The notes below the pieces were generated by a model that was given only the letters and a program-made list of their open reading frames with translations, did not search any database and was not told the DNA's origin. Position numbers and translations under genes: made by a program. Of a stretch of DNA of 64,000 bases, positions 34,186 to 43,421 are shown piece after piece. How positions within the stretch are numbered: the stretch's first letter is position 1; each line of letters starts with the position of its first letter. Source of the DNA: Desulfocarbo indianensis (GTDB lineage Bacteria; Desulfobacterota; Desulfarculia; Desulfarculales; Desulfarculaceae); contig LBMP01000004.1 of NCBI GenBank assembly GCA_001184205.1, positions 323,755-387,754 of the forward strand, read 5' to 3'.

Positions 34186-36267
34186 ATGGATTTTTTTTTC
34201 AACCCAGACTCTTTGGCGGTAATAGGAGCCAGCGACCACTATCCGGGCGAGGCTATCCTCAACAATGCGCGCCTCAGCCAGATCAAGGGGAGCGTATACG
34301 CGGTCAATCCCAAGCGCGACCGGCTGGGGGGGGTGCCCTGCTATCCCTCGGTGGAGCAGATACCCGGCCCCCTGGATTTGGCCTTGATCCTGACGCCGGC
34401 CCAGGCGGTGCCCGGCGCGCTGGAGGCCTGCGCGCGCAAGGGCGTCAAGGGGGCCATCATCGAGAGCGCCGGTTTCGCCGAGGTCGGCGAAAAAGGCATG
34501 GAGTTGCAGGAGAGATGCCTCGCCGTGGCCCAGGAGTCGGGCATGCGGCTTTGGGGGCCCAACTGCATGGGCCTGGTGGATTTGGCCCGGCGGCGCTTCT
34601 TCACTTTCATGGACGCCAAGCTCACCCATAGTTTGGGCGAGCCAGGCCAGGTGGGCCTGGTGGTGCAGAGCGGCATGCTTTCCGCGGCCTTTCTGGCCGA
34701 CCTGGCCACCCGCCGGGGGATGAGCGTGGCCAAGGTCTGCTCCATCGGCAATCGCTGCGACGTGAATGAATGCGACCTCCTGGAATACCTGATCGGCGAC
34801 CCCGACTGCCGCGCCATCGCCCTTTATCTGGAATCGCTCAAGCAGGGCCGGCGCTTGAGCCAACTGGCCGCGGCCAGCGCCAAGCCCCTGGTGGTCTTGT
34901 TGGGCGGGCAGAGCAAGGGCGGCGCGCGGGCGGCGCTGAGCCACACCGCCAGCCTGGCCGGCGACGCCCGCCTGGCCAAGAGCGTCCTGGAGGGCTCCGG
35001 CGTGGTATTGGCCCGGGATTTTCATCACATGGCGGAACTGGCCAACGCCCTGGCCCTGCTCAAGCCGCCCCGCAAAAAGGCGCGGGTAGCGGTGCTGACC
35101 TTCAGCGGGGGCTCGGGCATTTTGACCTGCGATCTCTTGGAAAGCCACGGCCTGGACCTGGCCGGGCTTTCGGAAAAGAGCCTGGCCGCCCTCCAGGAGT
35201 TTTTCCCGCCCTGGATGCGGCCGGGCAACCCGGTTGATCTGTATCCGGCCATGGAAAGGATCGGGCGCTTGCCGGCTTTTGAGCGCGCGGCCGAGATCTG
35301 CCTGGACGATCCGGCGGTGGACGTTCTGATCTTCCATTATTCCCTGGGAGTGGAGGACCGCACCCTGGACCCGGTCCGGCTCAAGGAGATGGCGGACCGG
35401 GCCGGCAAGTCGCTGCTTTTCTGGTGCCTGGGCGTGGGCGAGGCGGTGCTGGAATTCAGCCTGCGCGCGCAGCAGGCCGGGGCGCCGGTCTTCGGCGAGC
35501 TGTCCCTGGCGGTGGAGGCCCTGGCCGTGGCCGCGGACCGTTGGGGCGGGGTTGAAGAAGCGATCCCCGCCTCCGAAGCATCCCCGGCGGCGGCACCGCC
35601 GGCCGATCCTGAATTGGTTTGGGACGAACGCCGCTCCAAGGAAACCCTGGCGGCCTACGGCATACCAGTGGTTCAGGAGGAGGCCGTGGGCGACGCGGCG
35701 CAAGCTGCGCAAGCGGCGGAACGCCTGGGATGGCCGGTGGTTCTCAAGGGCGCTCTCCCCGGCGTGGTCCACAAGACCGAACAGGGCCTGGTCCGTTTGG
35801 GCTTGGCCAACCTGGACCAGGTCAGCCGGGCCTATGAGGAATTGCAGGCCGCCATGGGCGGCAAAGGCCAGGTATTGGCGCAGCGCCAGGCCCGGCATGA
35901 GTACGAACTCATCGCCGGGTTTCTGCGTGACGCCAATTTCGGGCCCTGCCTCATGTTGGGCTTGGGCGGGGTGCTGGCCGAACTCATGCCGCGGGCGGCC
36001 TTCGCCGCCATCCCCTTGGCAACAGACGCCGCCTGGGACCTGATAGATCGCGTGGGCGTTGCCAGGCTGTTCCAGGGCTGGCGCGGCGCGCCGCCCCTGG
36101 ACCGCGCCGGTCTGGTGGAGCTTTTAATGGGGCTTGCGCGCCTGGCGCAAGAGCGCCCAGACATAGCCCAGGTCGACATCAACCCCGTGGCCGTGGAGGA
36201 AGGCAAGCCCTTCGCCCTTGACGCCACCATCGTGCTGGAGAGCGGCGAAAAAAGCGGCGCGTCGTGA
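34186..36267 (+). CDS. NDP-forming acyl-CoA synthetase (acetate-CoA ligase, ADP-forming type)
   Basis: This encodes 693 aa. Domain order: a CoA-binding Rossmann domain (FNPDSLAVIGASDHYPGEA), succinyl-CoA-synthetase-like flavodoxin domains with LSHTASLAG carrying the His region, and a C-terminal ATP-grasp domain with WPVVLKGALPGVVHKTEQG. Such one-chain enzymes interconvert an acyl-CoA with acid, CoA and ATP. They save or make ATP in anaerobes. It lies 49 bp after the IclR gene. The acid is not known; the neighbouring beta-oxidation genes suggest a fatty, dicarboxylic or aryl acid. Confidence 0.9.
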   Translation: MDFFFNPDSLAVIGASDHYPGEAILNNARLSQIKGSVYAVNPKRDRLGGVPCYPSVEQIPGPLDLALILTPAQAVPGALEACARKGVKGAIIESAGFAEVGEKGMELQERCLAVAQESGMRLWGPNCMGLVDLARRRFFTFMDAKLTHSLGEPGQVGLVVQSGMLSAAFLADLATRRGMSVAKVCSIGNRCDVNECDLLEYLIGDPDCRAIALYLESLKQGRRLSQLAAASAKPLVVLLGGQSKGGARAALSHTASLAGDARLAKSVLEGSGVVLARDFHHMAELANALALLKPPRKKARVAVLTFSGGSGILTCDLLESHGLDLAGLSEKSLAALQEFFPPWMRPGNPVDLYPAMERIGRLPAFERAAEICLDDPAVDVLIFHYSLGVEDRTLDPVRLKEMADRAGKSLLFWCLGVGEAVLEFSLRAQQAGAPVFGELSLAVEALAVAADRWGGVEEAIPASEASPAAAPPADPELVWDERRSKETLAAYGIPVVQEEAVGDAAQAAQAAERLGWPVVLKGALPGVVHKTEQGLVRLGLANLDQVSRAYEELQAAMGGKGQVLAQRQARHEYELIAGFLRDANFGPCLMLGLGGVLAELMPRAAFAAIPLATDAAWDLIDRVGVARLFQGWRGAPPLDRAGLVELLMGLARLAQERPDIAQVDINPVAVEEGKPFALDATIVLESGEKSGAS

Positions 36268-36632
36268 AGCGGGCTTGGTCCTGCTGCGGCGCGCGGCACC
36301 GCTAAGGGCATTGTATAGCCGCTTCGCCAGGAACCTGGCCTGGCCCAAGGCCGGCGGGGCGGCGGGGCGGCGGGAGAATGATTTCGGTTTAAGGGCGGTT
36401 CGTTAAAACGGGCATGGCTTTGGCCCATCGGCAAGGCGCGCTTTAACGGACCGAGAGTAATAAAGGCTTTTTAATAGGCTGACGCCCGCCCACCTTGCCC
36501 GCGTTGGCCGCCAAGTTTCCAAAGGCCATTCATAGCGGCCGGTCACCAGATGCCCCTCACGACATCCCTCCCGGCCAGGCAATGATTGGCCCGCAACCGG
36601 CCCCCCGGCCGCTGAACATGCGGAGTGCAACC
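36268..36632. other. intergenic region before the beta-oxidation genes
   Basis: No gene is supported. It contains the inverted repeat listed separately and an AT-rich stretch (36456-36478) that could be a promoter for the downstream acyl-CoA dehydrogenase operon. Confidence 0.5.
36396..36453. promoter_or_regulatory. 12-bp inverted repeat, candidate operator or RNA hairpin
   Basis: CGGTTCGTTAAA (36396-36407) and TTTAACGGACCG (36442-36453) are complementary at 11 of 12 positions. They lie upstream of the acyl-CoA dehydrogenase operon. Confidence 0.4.
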
Positions 36633-37790
36633 ATGGATTACACGATACCGGAAAACCTGGCGCTGATGGTGGAGACCATAAGGCGCTTCGTCAAAAAGGA
36701 CCTGGACCCCATAAGCCAGCAGGTGGAAAAGGATGACCGCATCCCCGACGGGATAGTGGAGGCCATGCGCGAGCTGGGCCTGTTCGGCCTTTCCATCCCG
36801 GAGGAATTCGGCGGCCTGGGCCTGGGAGCCCTGGGCGAATGCCTGGTCTACGAGGAGCTCTCCAAGACCAACGCCTGCTTCCGCACCAGGGTGGCCACCA
36901 ACAACGGCATCGGCTCCCAGGGCATAGTGCTGGACGGCACCCCGGAACAGAAAGAACGCTACCTGCCCAGGCTGGCCTCGGGCGAATGGACCGCCTGCTT
37001 CGCCCTCACCGAGCCCGAGGCCGGCTCGGACGCGGCCAACATCCAGACCACCGCCGAGCTGGTGGAGGGACGCTGGCTGTTGAACGGGCGCAAGCATTTC
37101 ATCACCAACGGCAGCGAGTCCCACGTGGCCACGGTTTTTGCGCTCACCGATAAAAGCAAGCGGGCCAAGGGCGGCATCACCGCCTTCATCGTGGAAAAGA
37201 CCTACCCCGGCTTTTCGGTGGGCACCATCGAAAGCAAGATGGGCATGCGGGGCTCCCACACCTGCGAGCTTATTTTCGACAACTGCGAGGTGCCGGCCGA
37301 GAACGTGATCGGCGGCCAGGCCAAGGTGGGGCAGGGCTTCAAAACCGCCATGAAGACCCTGGACAAGGGCCGCCTGACCATGGCCGCCTCGGCCCTGGGC
37401 GCGGCCCAGCGCCTCCTGGAGCTGAGCGTGGACTACGCCAAGCAGCGGGTGCAGTTCGGCCGGCCCATCGCCGAGTTCCAGGCGGTGCAGTTCATGCTGG
37501 CCGACATGGCCAGCCAGATCTACGCGGCCCGCCAGATGCTGTACCACGCGGCCTGGCTGCGCGATAAAAGGGGCTCGGCGGTGATCAAGGAGGCCTCCAT
37601 GGTCAAGCTCTTCTGCACCGAGATGGCGGGCCGGGTGGCGGACATGGCGGTGCAGGTCCACGGCGGCATGGGCTACATGAAGGATTATCCGGTGGAGCGT
37701 TTCTACCGCGATTTGCGTCTTACCCGCATCTACGAGGGCACCAGCGAGATACAGCGCCTGGTCATCGCCCGCGAGATGCTGAAGGCTTAA
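36633..37790 (+). CDS. acyl-CoA dehydrogenase
   Basis: This encodes about 385 aa. Motifs are FALTEPEAGSDAAN, KHFITNGSESH, VHGGMGYMKDYPVERFYRDL and IYEGTSEIQRLVIAREML, so the FAD family is clear. ATG 36633 has GGAG at 36622-36625 and starts MDYTIPENLALMVETIRRF; the open frame upstream to 36495 is not family-like. It leads an operon with 3-hydroxyacyl-CoA dehydrogenase and two crotonases 12-61 bp apart. It is clearly diverged from the acyl-CoA dehydrogenase at 20382. Confidence 0.93.
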   Translation: MDYTIPENLALMVETIRRFVKKDLDPISQQVEKDDRIPDGIVEAMRELGLFGLSIPEEFGGLGLGALGECLVYEELSKTNACFRTRVATNNGIGSQGIVLDGTPEQKERYLPRLASGEWTACFALTEPEAGSDAANIQTTAELVEGRWLLNGRKHFITNGSESHVATVFALTDKSKRAKGGITAFIVEKTYPGFSVGTIESKMGMRGSHTCELIFDNCEVPAENVIGGQAKVGQGFKTAMKTLDKGRLTMAASALGAAQRLLELSVDYAKQRVQFGRPIAEFQAVQFMLADMASQIYAARQMLYHAAWLRDKRGSAVIKEASMVKLFCTEMAGRVADMAVQVHGGMGYMKDYPVERFYRDLRLTRIYEGTSEIQRLVIAREMLKA

Positions 37791-37802
37791 GGAGACACGG
37801 CA

Positions 37803-38678
37803 ATGCGCAACGTATTCATCATGGGAGCCGGCCTCATGGGCTCTGGCATCGGCCAGGTCTGCGCCCAGGCCGGCCTGGGCATAACCCTGTGCGACGTGAG
37901 CCAGACCGCGCTGGACAAGGCGGCGAAGAACATAGCCTGGTCCACCGGCAAGCTGATCGAAAAAGGCAAGGTGAAAGGCCAACTGGACGAGATCATGGCC
38001 CGGGTGAAAACTTCCACCGCCCTCGATAAAGCCGCCGAGGCCGACTTGGTCATGGAGGTGGTGTTCGAGAACCTGGAGGTTAAGCTCCGGGCCTACGAGG
38101 AACTGGCCCCCTTCATCCGCGAGGACGCCCTGGTGGCCTCCAACACCAGCGCCATACCCATCACCGTGCTGGCCGCGGCGGTGAAACGGCCCCAGCGTTT
38201 CCTGGGGCTGCATTTTTTCAGCCCGGTGCCCATGATGCCGGCGGTGGAGGTGATCCGGGGCATGCACACCTCTGACGAGGCCTTCGCCGAGGGCCGCGCT
38301 TTCGCCCTGGCCATCGGCAAGGAGCCCATCATGGTCAACCGCGACGCGCCCGGTTTCGTGGTGAACCGCATCAACCTGCCCTCCACCATGGAGGCCATGC
38401 GGGTGGTGGAGGAAGGCGTGGCCTCGGTGGAGGACGTGGACAAGGGCCTGCGCCTGGCCGCCGGCCGCAAGATGGGCATCTTCGAGACCGGCGACATGGT
38501 GGGCCTGGACGTGACCTTCGGCGCGCTCATGGCCATGTTCAACGAGACCGGCGATCCCCGCTGGTATCCGCCCCTCCTGCTGCGGCGCAAGGTCAAGGCG
38601 GGCCAGTTGGGCAGGAAGACCGGCAAGGGCTGGTACGAGTACGACGAGCAGGGCACGCGGCTGGGGCCGGCGAAATAA
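37803..38678 (+). CDS. 3-hydroxyacyl-CoA dehydrogenase
   Basis: This encodes 291 aa. The NAD motif is GAGLMGSGIGQVCAQAG. The catalytic His lies in GLHFFSPVPMMPAVEVI, and the Glu-containing segment and PGFVVNRI are present. It oxidises 3-hydroxyacyl-CoA (for example 3-hydroxybutyryl-CoA) with NAD. It lies 12 bp after the acyl-CoA dehydrogenase and 14 bp before an enoyl-CoA hydratase. Confidence 0.93.
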   Translation: MRNVFIMGAGLMGSGIGQVCAQAGLGITLCDVSQTALDKAAKNIAWSTGKLIEKGKVKGQLDEIMARVKTSTALDKAAEADLVMEVVFENLEVKLRAYEELAPFIREDALVASNTSAIPITVLAAAVKRPQRFLGLHFFSPVPMMPAVEVIRGMHTSDEAFAEGRAFALAIGKEPIMVNRDAPGFVVNRINLPSTMEAMRVVEEGVASVEDVDKGLRLAAGRKMGIFETGDMVGLDVTFGALMAMFNETGDPRWYPPLLLRRKVKAGQLGRKTGKGWYEYDEQGTRLGPAK

Positions 38679-38692
38679 GGAAGGCGGCGGGC

Positions 38693-39472
38693 ATGAACGA
38701 GCAACTGGTCAACTATGAGATACAAGACCTGGTGGCGCTGGTCACCCTGAACAATCCCCCCATGAACCCCCTGGACCCGGCCACCAAGTCGGATCTGGAG
38801 GCGGTGTTTCTGGAGCTGGATGAGCGCCGCGACGAGATCCGCGCCGTGGTGCTCTGCGGCGGCGACCGGGCCTTCGCCGCCGGCGCGGACATCAAGTCCT
38901 TCCTGGAGCTGAACCCGGAATCGGCCAAGCGCCGCATCACGCGCTCCAACCAGATTTTCGACGCGGTGGAGAATTTCCATTGGCCGGTCATCGCGGCCAT
39001 TCACGGCTATTGCCTGGGCGGCGGCCTGGAGCTGGCGTTGTGCTGCGACGTGCGCTACGCCAGCGCCGAGACCAAGTTCGGCTTCCCGGAAGTGAAGCTC
39101 TCCATCTTCCCCGGCAACGGCGGCTGCGCCCGGGCCAAGTATTTTCTGGGCCTGGGCCGCTTCAAGGAGCTGGTTTATTCCGGAGACCTGATTGACGCCC
39201 AGCAGGCTTTGCAGTATGGGTTGGTGGAAAAGGTGGTGCCCGAGGGATCGCACGTGGAGGCCGCCCTGGATCTGGCCGCCAAGATAACCCGGCGCGGGCC
39301 CTTGGGCGTGGCCGCGGCCAAGCGGGTGATCAACCGGGTGCGCGACCTGCCCCTGGCCGAATCCCTGGAGCTGGAGTCCGACCATTGGGCCGGGCTCAGC
39401 GCCAGCCAGGACATGAAGGAAGGGGCGCTCTCTTTTCTGGAAAAGCGCAAGCCGGCTTACAAGGGACGCTAG
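38693..39472 (+). CDS. enoyl-CoA hydratase/isomerase family protein
   Basis: This encodes 259 aa. The crotonase fold shows the oxyanion-hole segment FAAGADIKSF and GYCLGGGLELALCCDVRYA. The two Glu positions of hydratases are both occupied (GGGLEL and FPEVKLSIFPGNGG), so it should hydrate 2-enoyl-CoA. It is part of the 36633-40394 operon. Confidence 0.9.
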   Translation: MNEQLVNYEIQDLVALVTLNNPPMNPLDPATKSDLEAVFLELDERRDEIRAVVLCGGDRAFAAGADIKSFLELNPESAKRRITRSNQIFDAVENFHWPVIAAIHGYCLGGGLELALCCDVRYASAETKFGFPEVKLSIFPGNGGCARAKYFLGLGRFKELVYSGDLIDAQQALQYGLVEKVVPEGSHVEAALDLAAKITRRGPLGVAAAKRVINRVRDLPLAESLELESDHWAGLSASQDMKEGALSFLEKRKPAYKGR

Positions 39473-39533
39473 CGCGGCTCCTTTCCGGCGCGGCCTTGCA
39501 AGTAAACCGACCAGCCAGGAGGCGAAGCCGGCC

Positions 39534-40394
39534 ATGGAGCTCACGCAAATAAAATACGAGATAAACGACCGGGTGGCGCTCATTACCCTCTACCGCCCGG
39601 ACAAGATGAACGCCTTCACCCACGTGATGCGCGAGGAGCTGAAGCACGCCTTCGGCCTGGCCGACCAGGACGACGGGGTGCGGGCGGTGGTGGTCACCGG
39701 CGCGGGCCAGGCCTTTTGCGCGGGCGCGGACCTGAGCGGCGGCGGCGCAACCTTTGCCTACAGCCCGCAGGGCGGCCGCCCGGAGCGCCTGGGCGAGCAC
39801 CGCGACGGCGGCGGCCAGGTGGTGATGGCCATCCAGCGCTGCCGCAAGCCGGTGATCGGGGCCATCAACGGCGCGGCGGTGGGCGTGGGCGTCACCATGA
39901 CCCTGGGCATGGATATGCGGGTGGCGGCCGAGGACGCCAAGCTGGGCTTCGTGTTCTGCCGCCGGGGCGTGGTGCCGGAGGCCTGCTCCTCGTGGTTCCT
40001 GCCCCGCCTGGTGGGCATGGCCAAGGCGGCGGAGCTGATCTACACCGGCCGGGTGTTCCGGGCCAGGGACGAGGCCAATAGCGGTCTGTTCAACTATGTG
40101 TTGCCCAAGGCCGAGGTGCTGCCCAAGGCCCTGGGTCTGGCCCAGGAGATAGCCGACAACACGTCGGCCATGTCGGTGACCTTGAGCAAGGCGCTTTTGC
40201 AGCGGGGCCTGGCCGATCCCGACCCGCAGACCGCCCATCTCAATGATTCCCGCGTGTTCATCTGGGCGGGCCGCGCCCCGGACGCGGCCGAGGGCATCAA
40301 GAGCTTCCTGGAAAAGCGGCCGCCTAAGTTCACCCTGAGCCCCACCCAGGACCTGCCGGATTTCTATCCCTGGTGGATCGAGCCCAAGGTGTGA
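39534..40394 (+). CDS. enoyl-CoA hydratase/isomerase family protein (one catalytic Glu replaced)
   Basis: This encodes 286 aa, a crotonase member with FCAGADLSGGG. At the first catalytic position it has GAAVGVGVTMTL where hydratases carry Glu (GGG-x-E-L). The second acidic site VVPEACSSW is kept. One-Glu crotonases are often isomerases or other specialised enzymes, so plain hydratase activity is doubtful. An insertion of about 15 residues (SPQGGRPERLGEHRDGG) follows the first motif. SD AGGAGG precedes the ATG. Confidence 0.85.
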   Translation: MELTQIKYEINDRVALITLYRPDKMNAFTHVMREELKHAFGLADQDDGVRAVVVTGAGQAFCAGADLSGGGATFAYSPQGGRPERLGEHRDGGGQVVMAIQRCRKPVIGAINGAAVGVGVTMTLGMDMRVAAEDAKLGFVFCRRGVVPEACSSWFLPRLVGMAKAAELIYTGRVFRARDEANSGLFNYVLPKAEVLPKALGLAQEIADNTSAMSVTLSKALLQRGLADPDPQTAHLNDSRVFIWAGRAPDAAEGIKSFLEKRPPKFTLSPTQDLPDFYPWWIEPKV

Positions 40395-40409
40395 GCCGGG
40401 CCGGCCGTT

Positions 40410-41141
40410 ATGGAAGAGCCTTTCATGCGAAATGAAGAGAGCGCGCTGGCGGGCCCCTGGCTGCTTTCTGCCGCCATGCCCCAGGAGGCGCGCCTGCTCA
40501 CCTCCCGCTTGCGGCCCCGGGAACCGGCGGGCCGCTGGCCCCTGTGGCGCGGCGAGTTGGGCGGCCGGGAGGTTTGGCTGGTGCTCACCGGCATGGGGCT
40601 GGTCAACGCGGCCTGCGCCCTGAGCGAGGCCCTGCACCGCCTGCCGCAGGTGGCGGCGCTAATAAACCTGGGCTGCGCCGGGGCCTATGCCAAGAGCGGG
40701 CTCGGCCTGGGCCAGGCCGCCCTGGCCAGCCGGGTGGCCTTGGCCGATCACGGGGTGCGCACGGCGGGCCGCCTGCACGGCCTGGAAAAGACCGGCATCC
40801 CCCTGTTGGAGGTGGACGGCCGGCCCATCTATAATCTTCTGCCCTGCCACGCCGGGCTGAACCAGCGCCTGGCCGGGCCGGATTTGGCCGTGGGGGTGTT
40901 CGCCTGCGTGGCCCAGGTCTCCGGCGACGCGGCCACGGCGGCCCAGGTGGAGGAGCGCTGGGGCGCCATCCTGGAGGACATGGAAAGCGGGGCCGCGGCC
41001 CAGGTGGCGGCGCTAGGCAACCTGCCTTTCGCCTGCCTGCGCGGGGTGAGCAACCTGGCCGGCGCCCGCGAGCTGGACGTGGCCGCCGGAGCCGAGGCCG
41101 CCCAGCGGGCGCTCTTCAGGGCCCTGGGGGAGGAGCCATGA
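40410..41141 (+). CDS. mqnB: futalosine hydrolase
   Basis: This encodes 243 aa of the nucleoside phosphorylase/hydrolase fold: MPQEARLLTSRL, LINLGCAGAYAKSGLGLG, and the C-terminal EDMESGAAAQVAAL and RGVSNLAGARELD. Together with MqnD encoded directly after it (4-bp overlap), it fits futalosine hydrolase of the alternative menaquinone pathway. It releases hypoxanthine from futalosine. Confidence 0.87.
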   Translation: MEEPFMRNEESALAGPWLLSAAMPQEARLLTSRLRPREPAGRWPLWRGELGGREVWLVLTGMGLVNAACALSEALHRLPQVAALINLGCAGAYAKSGLGLGQAALASRVALADHGVRTAGRLHGLEKTGIPLLEVDGRPIYNLLPCHAGLNQRLAGPDLAVGVFACVAQVSGDAATAAQVEERWGAILEDMESGAAAQVAALGNLPFACLRGVSNLAGARELDVAAGAEAAQRALFRALGEEP

Positions 41142-41977
41142 GCCTGGAGCGGGTCTTGAGATTCGGCTATTCGCCTTGCCCCAACGACACCTTCGCCTTC
41201 CACGCCCTGGCCCACGGTTTGGCGGCCACGCCGGGCTTGCGCTTGCGACCGGTGCTGGCCGACGTGGAGGAGCTCAACCAAAAGGCCCTGCGCGCCGAGC
41301 TGGAGGTGAGCAAGCTCTCTTTCCACGCCCTGGCCCACGTGCTGGATGATTACGCGCTGCTGCGCTCGGGCGCGGCCCTGGGCCGGGGCTGCGGCCCGCT
41401 TTTGGTGGCCCGCCCCGGAGCCGAGCCCCGCGACCTGGCCGCGGCGAAGGTGGCGGTGCCGGGCCATTACACCACGGCCCATCTCTTATTGGCCCTTTAT
41501 CTGGGCCAGCCGCCCCAGGTGGAGCCCATGCTTTTTTCCGAGGTGATGCCGGCGGTGGCCCAGGGGCGCTGCGCGGCCGGGCTCATCATCCACGAGGGCC
41601 GCTTCACCTATGAGCGCCTGGGCCTGGTGAAGCTTCTGGACCTGGGCCAGTGGTGGGAAAGCCACACCGGGCTGCCCTTGCCCCTGGGCTGCATCGCCGC
41701 CCGCCGCGACCTGGGCCGTGAGCTGGGCCTGGGTCTGGAAAGCGCCCTGGCCCAAAGCGTGGAGCTGGCCTGGCAAGACCCGGCCGCCTCGCGGGGCTAT
41801 GTGCTGGAGCACGCCCAGGAGATGGAAGACCAGGTGGTGGCCCAGCACATCGAGCTGTATGTGAACGAGTACACCCGCGATCTGGGCCGGGAGGGCCTGA
41901 ACGCGGTGGAGCGCATGCTGGCCCTGGGCCGGGAGGCGGGCCTGCTGCCGGAGAGCGGCCAGCCCCTCACCTGGTAG
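41138..41977 (+). CDS. mqnD: 1,4-dihydroxy-6-naphthoate synthase
   Basis: This encodes 279 aa. The start region LRFGYSPCPNDTFAFHALAHG is diagnostic of MqnD, and a later block PGHYTTAHLLLALYLG is also conserved. It converts cyclic dehypoxanthinyl futalosine to dihydroxynaphthoate. The start overlaps the mqnB stop (ATGA). mqnA, mqnC and mqnE are not in the window. Confidence 0.92.
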   Translation: MSLERVLRFGYSPCPNDTFAFHALAHGLAATPGLRLRPVLADVEELNQKALRAELEVSKLSFHALAHVLDDYALLRSGAALGRGCGPLLVARPGAEPRDLAAAKVAVPGHYTTAHLLLALYLGQPPQVEPMLFSEVMPAVAQGRCAAGLIIHEGRFTYERLGLVKLLDLGQWWESHTGLPLPLGCIAARRDLGRELGLGLESALAQSVELAWQDPAASRGYVLEHAQEMEDQVVAQHIELYVNEYTRDLGREGLNAVERMLALGREAGLLPESGQPLTW

Positions 41978-42117
41978 CCCAGGCGGAGCCGGGGCGCGCG
42001 AAAACGCCGTTGGATATGATGGCTTGCTTTATAGACTGGGCCGGAACGCGGGCCTGGGCCGCCGGCATTAAAAGCCGCCGGTCCGTTTCGCCCGGCGCTC
42101 TAATCTGAAGGGGCTTT

Positions 42118-42135
42118 GGCCCGGTTTGCCGGGCC
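42118..42135. terminator. GC hairpin between convergent mqnD and the 42142 gene
   Basis: GGCCCGG (42118-42124) pairs with CCGGGCC (42129-42135). No T-run follows on either strand, so termination is uncertain. Confidence 0.35.
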
Positions 42136-42141
42136 GGGGGG

Positions 42142-42387
42142 TTAGACCACCTCGTCCACGATGCTGCCCTTGTTAAGGCCGCCGGGATACCCGGAATTGG
42201 CCTGCGTCAGCGAGGGGTCCTCGGAAAGCGGCGGCAGATCCACCAGGGGCGGGGGCGGCTCTTCCACCGGCGCGGCCTCTTGCACCGGCGGCTGGGGAGG
42301 CGGCTCCGTGGTGGGGCGCTCCACCGCCTGACCGGTGTAGGCGGTCTGATAATAACTACTGGTTACCGGATCGAATTCTATGCCCAC
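42142..42387 (-). CDS. small Pro/Glu-rich protein of unknown function
   Basis: This encodes 81 aa. It begins MGIEFDPVTSSYYQTAYTG, has a middle rich in Pro and Glu (PPPQPPVQEAAPVEEPPPPL) and ends GSIVDEVV. The composition suggests a disordered protein. Purine-rich AGGAAGAGGAG precedes the ATG on the minus strand. I do not recognise the family. Confidence 0.55.
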   Translation of the reverse strand: MGIEFDPVTSSYYQTAYTGQAVERPTTEPPPQPPVQEAAPVEEPPPPLVDLPPLSEDPSLTQANSGYPGGLNKGSIVDEVV

Positions 42388-42452
42388 GGTTCCGCTCCTC
42401 TTCCTATTAAAAATGTAAGATTACAGCGCTACCTTGTCAAGTCCCCATATAT

Positions 42453-43403
42453 GTGGATAATATTCAGGCAATCTGCGGCGCCCCGGCCGCGGGCATGATC
42501 ATGGCGCTAACCACCATTAGAAGGGATGGCCCGAGGTTGGACACAGAGTCACGACGGGGACTGTTCAATCGCCTCAAGGAGCTGCTCTTGGGCAACCGCG
42601 CCAGCACCTCCGAGGAGCTGGAGCGAGAGATACAGGACTTGGTGGATCAAGGCGAGGCCCAGGGCCTCATCTCCGGCCGCGAGGCCGACATGATCGAGGC
42701 GGTGCTGAAACTATCCGAGATCACCGCCGATCAAATCATGGTTCCCCGCACCGATTTGGCCATGGTGCCCCATACCCACAGCGTGGACGACACCATCTCG
42801 GTGATCGTGGAGTCGGGCCATTCCCGCATTCCGGTTTATGCGGAAGACCCGGATCATATCGTGGGCGTGATTCACGCCAAGGACTTGCTGCCTTTCTGGC
42901 GCAAGGACGGCGAGGTGGGCCTGGAGGAGATAATGCGGCCTCCCTTCTTCGTGCCCCAGGCCATGCCGGTGAACGAGCTCATGGCGGCCTTCCGGCGCAA
43001 GCGGGTGCATTTGGCCATCGTGGTGGATGAATACGGCGGCACCGCCGGGGTGGTGAGCCTGGAGGACGTGCTGGAAGAGATCGTGGGCGAGATCGAGGAC
43101 GAATACGACCAGGAAGAGGAGCTGATATCGGAACAGGCCGACGGCTCGCTCCTGGTGGAGGCCCGTCTGGAGATCGAGGAGTTGAGCGAGCGCCTGGGCG
43201 TGGAGCTGCCCGATTCCCTGCCCGAGGGCCGCTTCGAGACCGTGGGCGGTTTCGTCACCACCTTGCTGGGCCGGGTGCCGCGTCCCCAGGAGGAGGTGGT
43301 CTACGGTCCCCTCCGCATGGTTATCACCGGCGCGGACCAGCGCCGGGTCACCCAGGTGCAGGTGCACAACCTGAACGCCGCCAACCAGAGCCAATCCGAG
43401 TAA
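42453..43403 (+). CDS. CorC/HlyC family CBS-domain protein
   Basis: This encodes up to 316 aa. A short N-terminus without membrane spans is followed by two CBS domains (DQIMVPRTDLAMVPHTHSVD; VDEYGGTAGVVSLEDVLEEI) and the CorC_HlyC transporter-associated domain (ETVGGFVTTLLGRVPRPQEE). Such proteins are linked to Mg/Co efflux or membrane-stress tolerance and are often encoded before lnt, as here. The start is uncertain: GTG 42453, ATG 42495 or ATG 42501; none has a clear ribosome binding site. Confidence 0.9.
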   Translation: MDNIQAICGAPAAGMIMALTTIRRDGPRLDTESRRGLFNRLKELLLGNRASTSEELEREIQDLVDQGEAQGLISGREADMIEAVLKLSEITADQIMVPRTDLAMVPHTHSVDDTISVIVESGHSRIPVYAEDPDHIVGVIHAKDLLPFWRKDGEVGLEEIMRPPFFVPQAMPVNELMAAFRRKRVHLAIVVDEYGGTAGVVSLEDVLEEIVGEIEDEYDQEEELISEQADGSLLVEARLEIEELSERLGVELPDSLPEGRFETVGGFVTTLLGRVPRPQEEVVYGPLRMVITGADQRRVTQVQVHNLNAANQSQSE

Positions 43404-43421
43404 GCCATCTTGCCACACGCA

